NCBI GenBank assembly: GCA_938083085.1
Contig: CALLKX010000037.1
Location: 40,320-104,319, forward strand
Direction of reading: 5' to 3'
DNA: 64,000 nucleotides
Origin: an uncultured bacterium
GTDB lineage: Bacteria > Planctomycetota > UBA1135 > GCA-002686595
Position numbers and translations under genes: made by a program. Position 1 is the stretch's first letter; every line of letters begins with the position of its first letter. The notes beneath the pieces are model-generated. The model did not search any database. It had not been told where the DNA came from and worked only from the letters and a program-made list of their open reading frames with translations. Positions 54,487-63,900 of this stretch are shown piece by piece.

Positions 54487-55787
54487 ATCGCCGCATCCTT
54501 GTCGTAGACGACACCAAGGGCATCCACGAGGACTTCAAGAAGATCCTGGCCAGCGGCGGCGGCGCCACCAGCAAGCTCGCGTCAGCGCGTGCGGCCTTCT
54601 TCGGCGAGGCTCCCCCGGGATCCTCACCACAGGCGCCGGCCTCGCCAACCGCCAGGAACGACTACGACCTCACGTACTGCTTCCAGGGCCTCGAGGCCCT
54701 CGAGGTCGCGAAGACGAGCGTCGAAGAGGCTCAGCCCTTCGCGATGGCGTTCGTCGACGTGCGAATGCCTCCCGGCATCGACGGGGTCCAGACCATCAAG
54801 AGGCTCTGGGAGATCGACCCGGACCTCCAGTGCGTGATCTGCTCGGCCTTCTCCGACTACTCCTGGGAGCAAATGATCCAGGAGCTCGGTCATACCGACA
54901 AGCTGCTGATCCTCAAGAAGCCCTTTGACCCCACGGAGATCTGCCAGATCGCCAGCGCCTTCACGGAGAAGTGGAACGCGGCGAACCGGGAGCAGAAGGC
55001 GATCGAGCTCATCTCGCAGAAGGAGATCGAGGCGCGCGCCTACGCATCCTCGCTCGAGACACTGAACAAGGCGCTCGCCACCGCGAAGGCCAGCGCAGAC
55101 CGGACGTCAGCGATGAAGTCCGACTTCATCATGCGCCTCACGACCGAGATGAGCTCCCACCTCAACGCCATCCTCGACCGCCTCATCGAGAGCGACCAGG
55201 TGACCGGCCTCGATGACGCGCTCGACCGAAGCCAGCGGCTCCTGGGCATGATCAACAAGGTGATCGACTTCACCCAGGTCGAGCTCGGCTCCCTGGTGCT
55301 CTCCGACCAGAGCTGCGTGGTGCGCGACTTCCTGGCCGACCTCCAGGGCAGCTACGCCAGCGAGGCCGCTGCCAAGGGCCTGGACCTTCGCCTGGAGGTT
55401 GCTCCGGCGGTCCCCGACGTGATCCTCACCGACATACACCGGCTGCGACAGGTCCTGGGCTACCTGGTCGAGAATGCGATCCAGTACACCGAAAGCGGTA
55501 CGGTCGAGATCCGGCTCCTGCGGGAGCCCACGGGCAGCTGGGACTCCGTCCGGCTCCGGTTCGAGGTCGAGGACACTGGCTGCGGGATCAAGGGCGACCT
55601 CTCGGGCAAGATCTTTGAGCCCTTCGCCAGCGCCAAGGACGGCGCCTTCATGGACGGGAGCGGACTCGGGCTCACCGTGGCGACGCGGCTCGCCAGGGTG
55701 ATGGGAGGCGAGGTCAGTTTTGACTCGAGCACCGACGTGGGCACGACCTTCACGCTCGAGCTCGAGGTGAAGCCCGGCGGCTCCTAG
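54483..55787 (+). CDS. Response regulator with C-terminal kinase-like domain lacking the catalytic histidine
   Basis: A 434-residue cytoplasmic protein. A receiver domain opens RILVVDDTKGIHEDF with phospho-accepting Asp92 in AFVDVRMPPGIDG, and has a ~35-residue insertion between helix 1 and strand 2. After a linker helix comes a HisKA-like region: KSDFIMRLTTEMSSHLNAIL aligns with the H-box KSEFLANMSHEIRTPLNAIL, but the His is Thr221 and the conserved Pro is His. The HATPase part is complete (N box YLVENAIQYTESG, EDTGCGI, DGSGLGLTVA). It probably cannot autophosphorylate on His and may act as a regulatory ATPase domain. Operon with the sensor kinase (ATGA overlap). Confidence 0.87.
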   Translation: MNRRILVVDDTKGIHEDFKKILASGGGATSKLASARAAFFGEAPPGSSPQAPASPTARNDYDLTYCFQGLEALEVAKTSVEEAQPFAMAFVDVRMPPGIDGVQTIKRLWEIDPDLQCVICSAFSDYSWEQMIQELGHTDKLLILKKPFDPTEICQIASAFTEKWNAANREQKAIELISQKEIEARAYASSLETLNKALATAKASADRTSAMKSDFIMRLTTEMSSHLNAILDRLIESDQVTGLDDALDRSQRLLGMINKVIDFTQVELGSLVLSDQSCVVRDFLADLQGSYASEAAAKGLDLRLEVAPAVPDVILTDIHRLRQVLGYLVENAIQYTESGTVEIRLLREPTGSWDSVRLRFEVEDTGCGIKGDLSGKIFEPFASAKDGAFMDGSGLGLTVATRLARVMGGEVSFDSSTDVGTTFTLELEVKPGGS

Positions 55788-55836
55788 GCGTGCGATCGAG
55801 CCCCATCCGGGGTAATCTGCACCCTGAGGTCTCCCC

Positions 55837-56283
55837 GTGCTCTCCATTCGCCGCCCCATCGATGCCGTCTTCGTCGCCGTCGGCGCCCTCCTTGGCGCCC
55901 TCGGAGCCGTGCAGTGGAAGAACAGCGGTGACTTCGCAGACCACGCGCTCCAGGTGACCGCCACGGTGGTCCAGCTGCGAGAGACCAAGAAGCAGGTCCT
56001 CGACGCCGCCCCCGAGACCTACCTCAAGGTCGAGTTCACCGCAGCAGGCGGCAGCATCGTGCGCACCGAGCTCCCCGACCCGTTCCGGTCGAGCGCGGCG
56101 CCGCCACCACAGGAGGGAAGCCGGCTATCGATCTGGTACGACCCCCGCTCCCCTCAAACAGCGAGGCTCGCCAGAGGCGCGGGCGGGCAGGGGGCACTGG
56201 TGCTCATGGCCCTCGCCGCCGGGGCGCTCTTCGCCCCCGCCATCCTCCGGCGAAGCCTCAAGGGCTCGGCCGGAGGAGGCTGA
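55837..56283 (+). CDS. DUF3592-type small membrane protein
   Basis: A 148-residue protein, GTG start. Two hydrophobic helices, one at the N-terminus (DAVFVAVGALLGALGAV) and one near the C-terminus (LVLMALAAGALFAPAI), flank a beta domain: QVTATVVQLRETKKQV...LKVEFTAAGGS and LSIWYDPRSPQTARL, the typical Y-D-P-x-x-P of DUF3592. Function unknown. It stands alone after the two-component operon. Confidence 0.75.
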   Translation: MLSIRRPIDAVFVAVGALLGALGAVQWKNSGDFADHALQVTATVVQLRETKKQVLDAAPETYLKVEFTAAGGSIVRTELPDPFRSSAAPPPQEGSRLSIWYDPRSPQTARLARGAGGQGALVLMALAAGALFAPAILRRSLKGSAGGG

Positions 56284-56771
56284 GGCCCCCAGCCCCAGGC
56301 GCCGCGTGACGGCGCTAAGTGAGCCAACCCGCCGGCCGCTCCCCTGTCCCTTCGCGGTCCTTCGCCGGTCCTTCGCCGGTCCAAGGGGAAGCCCCGAAGG
56401 TGAGCAGCGCCGCAGCGGCCGCGAGGGGCCGCTCCAGCAGGGAGCCCGGCCTGAACTGAGGCCGTCGCGGACAGATCCAACCGTGTGCAGCGCCCGCGGC
56501 CTGGATCTCCCGGACCCTTGGCCTCTCTGCGTGGCAGTTCTTCTGCGTGCTGGACCCTCTGCTTGCTAGACCCTCTGCTTGCTGGACCCTCAACTCACTG
56601 AAGGTCCGGCACCCAGGAGGCCAGCCGCCCCGTTCTCCAGTCCCTCGGGAAGCCGGCCATCCGATGAGCCCGCCATCCGATGAGCCCGCCGCCTCGGGGG
56701 CCCACCCACTGGATCAACAGCGACCTCGAGCGCCGGCCATGGCCAACACTGGTCCCCATGACAAGCGCGGT
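56284..56771. other. Intergenic stretch with short direct repeats
   Basis: No gene I can support. It contains small tandem repeats: TCCTTCGCCGGTCCTTCGCC near 56355-56385, GACCCTCTGCTTGCT twice near 56560-56590, and GATGAGCCCGCCATCC near 56662-56690. Confidence 0.5.
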
Positions 56772-58814
56772 TCAGGGCAGGAGGTCCGACGCTCCGACGG
56801 AGGCGTAGCGATCACGCTCGTGCTCCTCCACTGCGAGCCGCAGGGCGACCAGCCGGTCGGGGTCCACCTCCCCGCTTCCAGCGCGGCGGAACCCCTCGCG
56901 GGGCGTCTCCTGGGGCTCCAGCTGAACGCCGAGGCGATCGAATTCGCGCCTCAGGGCCTCCACCGTCGCGGGCGGGCTGAGCCGGCGCCGCCTCACTTGC
57001 AAGATCAGCAAGACGAGGAGCGCAACGGCCGCCGCCAGCCCGGCGAGCGCGCCAAGCTCCGACTCCGATCGCCGGATCAGATCCCCGGGGAGGGACCGCA
57101 GCGCCTCCCAGAACCTGGCCCGTGACCCCGAGTCGAAGCGGGTCAAGGCCGCCCACCGTTCCTCCAGCCCCGCCAGAACCCCGCTCATCCAGCCGGCGTC
57201 CTCGCCGCCCGCCTCGAGCTGCGGCGTCGGGTCGACAGAGAACCAGCCGCCCTCCCCCCCGCTGAAGACCTCGACCCAGGCGTGGGCGTTGCGCGATCGA
57301 ACCAGGAGCACCCGCTCACCCGGCGGCGGCGGCGCGAGCATGAAGCCGCTGACCACGCGAGCCGGGATGTTCCGGGAACGAAGCATGGTCGCCAGGGTGG
57401 AGGCGAACAGCTCACAGTGCCCCCCCGCTTCCGTGCCGAGGAACTCGTCCAGCGTCCGAGCTGCGCCCGGCGTTCCCGGCGCCCGATAGGGATAGCGCGA
57501 GGCCAGGTAGGCCGCGAACTCGCGGGTCACCCTCAGGGCACCTGCGTCATCGGGGAGCCGCCGCGAGAGCTCACGGGCGAGGGTGCGCGCTGACTGGTTG
57601 AAGAGGGACCGCGGCTGCTGAACGAAGGACTCGACCTCGAGCGGCCCGGGCGCTCGGTGGGCGGGCTCCCTTGGCTCCAGGCCCAGCTGCACCTCGTAAC
57701 GAAGCTCCCCAGGGTTGGAATACGCGGCCGTGCCGTCCGATCTGACGACGAGCTCGCCCTCGGTGTGGATCGCGTCAAGATCAACAGTGAAGGCCTCGCG
57801 CGGGAGGAAGAGCCGCTGCTCGACCCCGCCCGCCCGGGTCACATGAACCCGGGTCATCTCCTCACCGTCCGGCCGCGCCCACCCCTTGGCGTCCGTCGCT
57901 CGGGCGAGTCGAAGCCCCTGCCAACGAAGCTCCCATGCTGGATCGCGCATCAGCGAACTGGCCGGCAGCGCGTCCTCTCGAACCTCCCACCCCCCTGACC
58001 GCCGGGGATCGCAGAGCGTGGCACCACGCCAGTACCGTGGGATCGACCGCGGGTCCCCCTCGAGCACCTCCAACCTCATCACCACCCGATCAGACTGCCC
58101 CGCCTCCCGGTCGATGCCAGCGAAGTCCAGGGACTGGGTGAAGCCGACCTCGTACGAGGACCCGTCGGCCTCCAAATCAAAGTAGCTCGAGAAGAGAGCC
58201 GGGCGGTTGAAGTCGCGGGGGAAGAAGAAGAACGCGAGCAGCGTCGCCGCCACGAGCACGGCCGAACGACGGACGCTCTCGCGGCCCATCGCCGGGAGCG
58301 CCGCGGCGCGCTGCCTCGAATCGAACCGCGCGAGGTTCTGCAGCTGCAGCCCGACGATGAACAGCGGCGCGTAGATCGCGAAGGTGAACGCGAAGCTCAG
58401 GTCGACGGTGATGTACCCGGTGATCACGGCGATCAGGTACGAGTTGATGAAGAGCAGGTCCGGGCGCTGCTCCCTGCGCAGGTTGTTCAACACGTGAACC
58501 TGACAGAGGATCGCGAGCATCAGCCCATCGTGCAGGACAAAGGCCAGCTCCGAGGTGCTCGCGTGCAGGACGAGACGCAGGAAGAACAGGACGATCGCGA
58601 GGTTCCAGATGCCCCGATAGACCATGCTGTCGCGGAAGCGGAGGAGGAACGGCGCCGCGAGCGTGATGACATAGAGCGGCGCCAACCAGAGCGGGTCCGC
58701 GGCCCCCGTCAGCTGCACGAAGCGCACGTTGCACGCCACGATCCCCATCATGCAGAGCAGCAGCGCGGACGGCCCCTTGCGCGTGGAATCAGGCAAACCG
58801 CACCTCGCCCGCAT
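56772..58814 (-). CDS. Membrane transglutaminase-like protein (DUF3488/TgpA type)
   Basis: A 680-residue protein. About six N-terminal transmembrane helices (to residue ~195), then a long exported part with the cysteine-protease-like core: GGHCELFASTLATMLRSRNIPARVVSGF (Cys), NAHAWVEVF (His) and SVDPTPQ (Asp), the complete triad. A single C-terminal helix (LAGLAAAVALLVLLILQV) and a cytoplasmic tail with DRLGVQLEPQETPREGFRRA follow. Known members of this operon type include TgpA of Pseudomonas. The start at 58814 overlaps the DUF58 gene end; GTG at 58844 is an alternative. Confidence 0.87.
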   Translation of the reverse strand: MRARCGLPDSTRKGPSALLLCMMGIVACNVRFVQLTGAADPLWLAPLYVITLAAPFLLRFRDSMVYRGIWNLAIVLFFLRLVLHASTSELAFVLHDGLMLAILCQVHVLNNLRREQRPDLLFINSYLIAVITGYITVDLSFAFTFAIYAPLFIVGLQLQNLARFDSRQRAAALPAMGRESVRRSAVLVAATLLAFFFFPRDFNRPALFSSYFDLEADGSSYEVGFTQSLDFAGIDREAGQSDRVVMRLEVLEGDPRSIPRYWRGATLCDPRRSGGWEVREDALPASSLMRDPAWELRWQGLRLARATDAKGWARPDGEEMTRVHVTRAGGVEQRLFLPREAFTVDLDAIHTEGELVVRSDGTAAYSNPGELRYEVQLGLEPREPAHRAPGPLEVESFVQQPRSLFNQSARTLARELSRRLPDDAGALRVTREFAAYLASRYPYRAPGTPGAARTLDEFLGTEAGGHCELFASTLATMLRSRNIPARVVSGFMLAPPPPGERVLLVRSRNAHAWVEVFSGGEGGWFSVDPTPQLEAGGEDAGWMSGVLAGLEERWAALTRFDSGSRARFWEALRSLPGDLIRRSESELGALAGLAAAVALLVLLILQVRRRRLSPPATVEALRREFDRLGVQLEPQETPREGFRRAGSGEVDPDRLVALRLAVEEHERDRYASVGASDLLP

Positions 58815-59724
58815 GGGGGCTCGTGTGCTCCGGGGCAGCCGCACTCTCGGGGAGCGGCTCGACCTCCGCGAGGAAGCGCAGGGCCTCGTCCCAGTGAACG
58901 CCGCTGCCGGTGTAGGTCTGGTCGAGGCTCTGGCTCACGATGCGCAAGGCGCTCCCCCGGCGCTTCGCCTCCGTCACCGCCCCCGCGACCGCCGAGAGGC
59001 GCCGCTCGAAAGCGTCGCCCTCGCAGCGCCGATCGAGGACGACCGCTTGCCCCTCTTCGTGATCGGACTCCCACTCGTTAACGACGAGGCTCCCGCGGCG
59101 CGCAGATGCGCGCCAGTGGATCTCCCGCAGCGCCTCCCCCTCGACACGGGGCCTGAGCCCCGCCGGCATCGTGCGCCCCTGCGCCCCGAGGCGGCCCGAG
59201 GTCGCGTCGGCGGCGGCCAACTCCTGGGCGAGTCGTCCCGGGGGCGCCGCGGTGGGCTCGGGGTACACGTGCAGCACGGGCGAGACCGCGAGCGTGACGG
59301 TGCGGGTGAGCAAGCCGAAGGGGTAGCTGGACGAGACCGTGACCTGCCGGGCCCGGTGCACGCCCCGGCCGAGGGCAGGCAGTTGGAGCGCTGAGCGCGG
59401 GTCGCCGCCGGTGAAGGCCAGCCCCCCCGTGCCCTTGGCTCCCGACTCGAACTCCAGGTTCAGGCTCAGCCCGAACCGGCGGCTCTCTCCGACCACGGAC
59501 CATTCAACGCGTCCCCGCGTGCCCGCCTGGATGGGGCCCGGGTCTTCGATGGTGGCCTCGATCCCGCGCAGGTTGGCGTACGTCCACCAGGCGCCGAGGA
59601 CCCAGTGCGCAGCGAAGAACGCGACCAGGAGGAAGAACAGGTTGACGTAGGGCGCCGCGTAGAAGGACCCCGTGATCGCCGTGAAGAAGAGCAGCGACTT
59701 GACGCCAAAGTGCGTCGGCCTCAC
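58789..59724 (-). CDS. DUF58 protein of the MoxR-DUF58-transglutaminase operon
   Basis: A 311-residue protein with GTG start at 59724 overlapping the MoxR stop (GTGA). A short membrane hairpin near the N-terminus (SLLFFTAITGSFYAAPYVNLFFLLVAFF) is followed by a beta domain and the DUF58 signature GEALREIHWRASARRGSLVVNEWE and VLDRRC. Such proteins often bind to the MoxR ATPase, with a VWA-like fold, and work on cell-envelope or protein maturation. The substrate here is unknown. Confidence 0.88.
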   Translation of the reverse strand: MRPTHFGVKSLLFFTAITGSFYAAPYVNLFFLLVAFFAAHWVLGAWWTYANLRGIEATIEDPGPIQAGTRGRVEWSVVGESRRFGLSLNLEFESGAKGTGGLAFTGGDPRSALQLPALGRGVHRARQVTVSSSYPFGLLTRTVTLAVSPVLHVYPEPTAAPPGRLAQELAAADATSGRLGAQGRTMPAGLRPRVEGEALREIHWRASARRGSLVVNEWESDHEEGQAVVLDRRCEGDAFERRLSAVAGAVTEAKRRGSALRIVSQSLDQTYTGSGVHWDEALRFLAEVEPLPESAAAPEHTSPHAGEVRFA

Positions 59725-60689
59725 AGCTCGACTTCCGATCCCTCGAGAACCTCGGTGATCCGCTCGCTGCCCTTGACGCCCCCGCTGGTGGCGATCCTGT
59801 GTCCGAGAACGACGCGGGCGAGGGCCTTGAGGTCGTCCGGGAGGACGTAGTCCCGGCCGTCGAGCAGCGCACGTGCACGGCCCGCGTTCGTCCAGGCCAC
59901 GGCCGCCCGCGGGCTGACGCCGAGCTCGATCTCCGGGTGCGCGCGCGTGGCCGAGACCACGCGATAGGCGTACTCGGCGACCTCGGCCGAGACGTGCACG
60001 CTCGGGACGGCAGAGATCAGCATCAGGAGCTCCTCGCGCGAGAGGACCGGCTCCAGCTCGTCGATCGTCGCGTTGCCTCCGCGCCCCTGATACAGCTCCT
60101 TCTCGAGGTGGGGTTCGGGATATTCCAGCTCGACGTGGACGAGGAAGCGGTCTAGAGCGGCCTCCGGGATCGGGAACGTCCCGTGGAACTCGATGGGGTT
60201 TCGCGTCGCGAAGATCGTGAACGGCGCGCCCAGGGGAATCGTCTCGCCGTCCGCCGAGACCGTCCCCTCCTCCATGGCCTCGAGGAGGCACGAGAGGGTC
60301 CGCGAGCTGGTCCGGTTGATCTCATCCGCGAGGACGAGGTTCGCGAACAGCGGCCCCGGGACGAAGTCGAAGCGCTCCTGGCTGGGTCGCCAGACCGAGC
60401 CGCCGACCACGTCGGAGGGCATCAGGTCATTGGTGAACTGAATGCGCTTGAAGCTGCAGTCCACGAGCCGCGCGAGCGCGCGGGAGAGCATGGTCTTACC
60501 CGTCCCCGGGATCCCCTCGATCAGCGCATGGCCCCCGCTGACCAGGGCCACCGTCAGGGCATCGACCACCTCGTCGGGGACGTGCACGACCCGCTGAAGG
60601 CCGGCCCGGAGGCGGTCTGCGGTGTCGCCCGCGAGGGCGCCAATGGGCGATGAGGGGCGAGCGCCCTTGGATCGAGTCTGGGGAAGCAT
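59721..60689 (-). CDS. MoxR-type AAA+ ATPase
   Basis: A 322-residue chaperone ATPase. Motifs: EGIPGTGKTMLSRALA (Walker A), LVLADEINRTSSRTLSCLLEAMEEG (Walker B), ATRNPIEFHGTFPIPEAALDRF (sensor and Arg finger region), and lid segment VSPRAAVAWTNAGRA. MoxR proteins activate VWA or DUF58 partners. The start at 60689 has AGGA 8 bases ahead; a start at 60725 would add 12 residues and cannot be excluded. First gene of the three-gene unit. Confidence 0.93.
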   Translation of the reverse strand: MLPQTRSKGARPSSPIGALAGDTADRLRAGLQRVVHVPDEVVDALTVALVSGGHALIEGIPGTGKTMLSRALARLVDCSFKRIQFTNDLMPSDVVGGSVWRPSQERFDFVPGPLFANLVLADEINRTSSRTLSCLLEAMEEGTVSADGETIPLGAPFTIFATRNPIEFHGTFPIPEAALDRFLVHVELEYPEPHLEKELYQGRGGNATIDELEPVLSREELLMLISAVPSVHVSAEVAEYAYRVVSATRAHPEIELGVSPRAAVAWTNAGRARALLDGRDYVLPDDLKALARVVLGHRIATSGGVKGSERITEVLEGSEVEL

Positions 60690-60920
60690 CGAGGTCGTCC
60701 TGTGGGAGAGAGACGGGGGGTTCATCGGACGATCCGCCGAGAAACATTTGGGGCCGCGACCCCCCGGCTGATTGGCTCGCCTACGGTCACCGCCCGGGGT
60801 CACGGTCTCATAATGAGACATATCCTTCAGAAGCGCCCTGCAGGGGCCAGGAAGGCCGTTCCGGGCTCCCCACACGGCCGCTGCGGTCCACGCGGAGCCC
60901 ATGCCCGGTACCCTTCCGCG

Positions 60921-63900
60921 ATGCAGCCGAGTGAGGAGGGGCAGACGGGTACCGGGCCTGACGCGGATGGGAGCGGCCTCGCGGTAGCCCGTGAGGGCTT
61001 CGGGCTCGACGCCAGCCTGGCCAGCCCGCTCCCCGGCGACGTCGACCGCAACTTCCTGGTCTACACGAGCGACAGACGAGCCCCCGCCGCTGTCCTCAAG
61101 GTCTTCACCTCGCGCCCCAGCCGCGCCGCGCTGGAGCAGCAGCGGGACCTCTTCGACGCCCTCGCGTCGCGCGCCCCCTCCATCGCCACCCTGCTCCCGG
61201 TCTTGCTCCGCCCAGGGGAGAGCGAGGATCCGATCCGGAGCGTGGAGTTCGAGGGGAGCACCGTGGACGCCGCGCTCTATCGCTACCTCCCGGGCCGCCC
61301 CCTCGCCGAGGTCCACCCCCACCCCCCCGCGCTGCTCAAGGAGCTCGGCCGAACCCTCGGGGTGCTCGACCTCGCCCTCGCTGAGCTGAGCCAGGCCTTC
61401 GTGCCGCCGGCCAAGGCCTCCCCCAGCTGGCAGCTCATGGACGGCCCCGACACGATCGAGCAGCGGCTCGGCTTCGTCGCCACCGGCGCGCGACAGGACC
61501 TCCTCAACCGGCACCTCGGGTCGAGCTGGCGCACGCTCGCGGGTCGCGTCGCCGAGCTCCCCCATCAGCTGATCCACCACGACGCCAATGACTACAACGT
61601 CCTGGTTCAGGTGCCGGCGGGGAGCATCCACCTCTCCGGCCTGATCGACTTCGGCGACGCGGCCGTCGCGCCGCGGGTCGGCGAGGTCGCGATCGCCGCC
61701 GCCTACGCGGCGCTCGGTAAGCGAGACCCCCTCTCGGCCATGGCCCACGTGGTCGCCGGTTACCACGCGGCGGCGCCGCTCTCCGACGGTGAGCTCGCGG
61801 TGCTCTTCGAGCTCGCGCTGCTGAGGCTCGGGACCAGCGTCGCCATCTCATCGGAGCGAGCGCCCGAACACGGGGGTGAGAACGACTACCACCAGGTCAG
61901 CGCCGCGCCCGCCTGGAGCGCCCTCGAGGCGCTCGACCTGATCCACCCCGCCCTCGCCACCGCGGTGCTCCGCGACGCCGCCGGGATCGCCCCCGTCCCC
62001 CGCGCCGCGGCCTTCCAGCGCTGGGCCCGGGGAGAGACCTTCGCGCCGGTTCTCGGGCGCCCACTGGGGGACGCGCCGCGCGTGGACCTCTCTCTGGATA
62101 GCCCCCTCACCGTCGAGGGGGGTCGAGAGCGGCCGTTCTCGGCGTGGGCTGCCGACCTGGAGGCGCGGCGGGTCGCGGGGGGTGCTCCGGCGGCGGTCGG
62201 GCACCACGACGAGACCCGGCTGCTGTACCGCGCGGAGGCCTTCGCCGAGGCCCGCGAGGACGGGCCAGAGCCGCGAACCGTCCACCTCGGCGTCGACCTC
62301 TTCGCGCCGGAGGGGACGGACGTCCTCGCACCGCTCGCCGCGAAGGTCCTCAGCGTCCAGCGCAACCCGGCCCCACTGGACTACGGTCCCACCGTCATCC
62401 TCGAGCACGAGGGTGAGGGCGGGCGCCCCTTCTTCACCCTGTACGGGCACCTGGACGAGGAGGTCCTCGGGCGGCTTCACCCCGGCGTCGTCCTTCGTGC
62501 CGGCGACCACGTGGGCCGCTTCGGCCCCGAATCGGTCAACGGCGGCTGGCCGCCCCACCTGCACTTCCAGGTCATCCTCGACCGGCTCGACCGGTCCGGC
62601 GACTTCCCCGGCGTGGCGGCCCCGACGTGGCGCCGCGCCTGGACCGGCCTGTGTCCCGACCCCGCGCCGCTGCTCGGACTGGACTCCTGCGACGCGGGGG
62701 AGGCAGACACGGACGCGCTTTACGTCGAGCGCCGCGCGACCTTCTGCCGGTCCATGTCCATCCACCACGAGTCTGCTCCGCTGCAGATCGTCCGCGGCGA
62801 GGGGACGACCCTCTTCGACGCCGAGGGACGGGCGTTCCTGGACGCGGTCAACAACGTGCCGCATGTGGGGCACTGCCACCCGCGGGTGGTCGCCGCGGGC
62901 CAGCGCCAGATGGGGCTGCTCAACACCAACACGCGCTACCTGCACGAGGGGCTCCACCGGTACGCGGAGAGCCTGCGAGCGAAGCTCCCTGACCACCTCG
63001 ACGTCCTCTACTTCGTCTGCAGCGGCTCCGAGGCCAACGAGCTGGCCCTGCGGATCGCTCGGGCGTCGGCCCCGCCTGGCGCAGGGGAGCTCCTGGTCCA
63101 GGAGCACGGGTACCACGGACACACCGGCGCCACGGTCGAGGCGAGCCACTACAAGTTCGCGGGCCGCGGCGGCTTCGAGCCCGCCCCCGGGGTCCACGTG
63201 ATCCCGATCCCGGACCCGGTCGCCGGCGTCCATCGCGGCTCCGACAGCGGCCCCCTCTACGTGGCCGAGATCCAGTCGATCCTCGACCGACTCGCCGCCG
63301 AGGGGCGCGCGCCCTTCGCCATGCTGGCGGAGGCCATCATCGGCTGCGGCGGTCAGGTCGTTCCACCGAAGGGCTATCTCCGGGGCGCCTTCGAGGCGGT
63401 CCAGGCCGCAGGGGGCCTGGCCATCGCCGATGAGGTCCAGGTGGGCTTTGGCCGCGTCGGAACCCACTTCTGGGCCTTCGACGAGCAGGGCGCCCGGCCC
63501 GATATCGTGACCATGGGCAAGCCCATGGGGAACGGGCACCCCCTCGCCGCGGTCGCCACCACGCGCGAGATCGCGGACCGCTTCGCCGGCGGCATGGAGT
63601 TCTTCGCCACCTTCGGCGGCAACCACGTGTCCGCCGCCATCGGCCAGGCGGTGCTGGACGTCATCGACGATGAGGGGCTCCTGGAACGAGCGCGGCGGGC
63701 CGGCGAGGTCTTCTTCGAGGAGATGGCCCCCCTCGTGCAGCGCCACCCGGTCATCAGCGACGTGCGCGGGCGCGGCCTCTACCTGGGCGTCGAGCTCGTG
63801 CGAGACCCTGCGACCCGCGAGCCCGCCGGCGACCTGGCGCGCTACGTGTCCCTCAGGATGCGGCAGAAGGGCGTGCTGATCGGGACCGACGGACCGCAGG

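Noticed and set aside
56547..57125. 192-codon plus-strand frame overlapping the transglutaminase gene end
   Set aside because: Its second half is antisense to a confident gene and its first half consists of short direct repeats.
61848..63746. A 632-codon minus-strand frame over the triple fusion
   Set aside because: The plus frame has all three domains with intact active-site motifs; the antisense frame has none.
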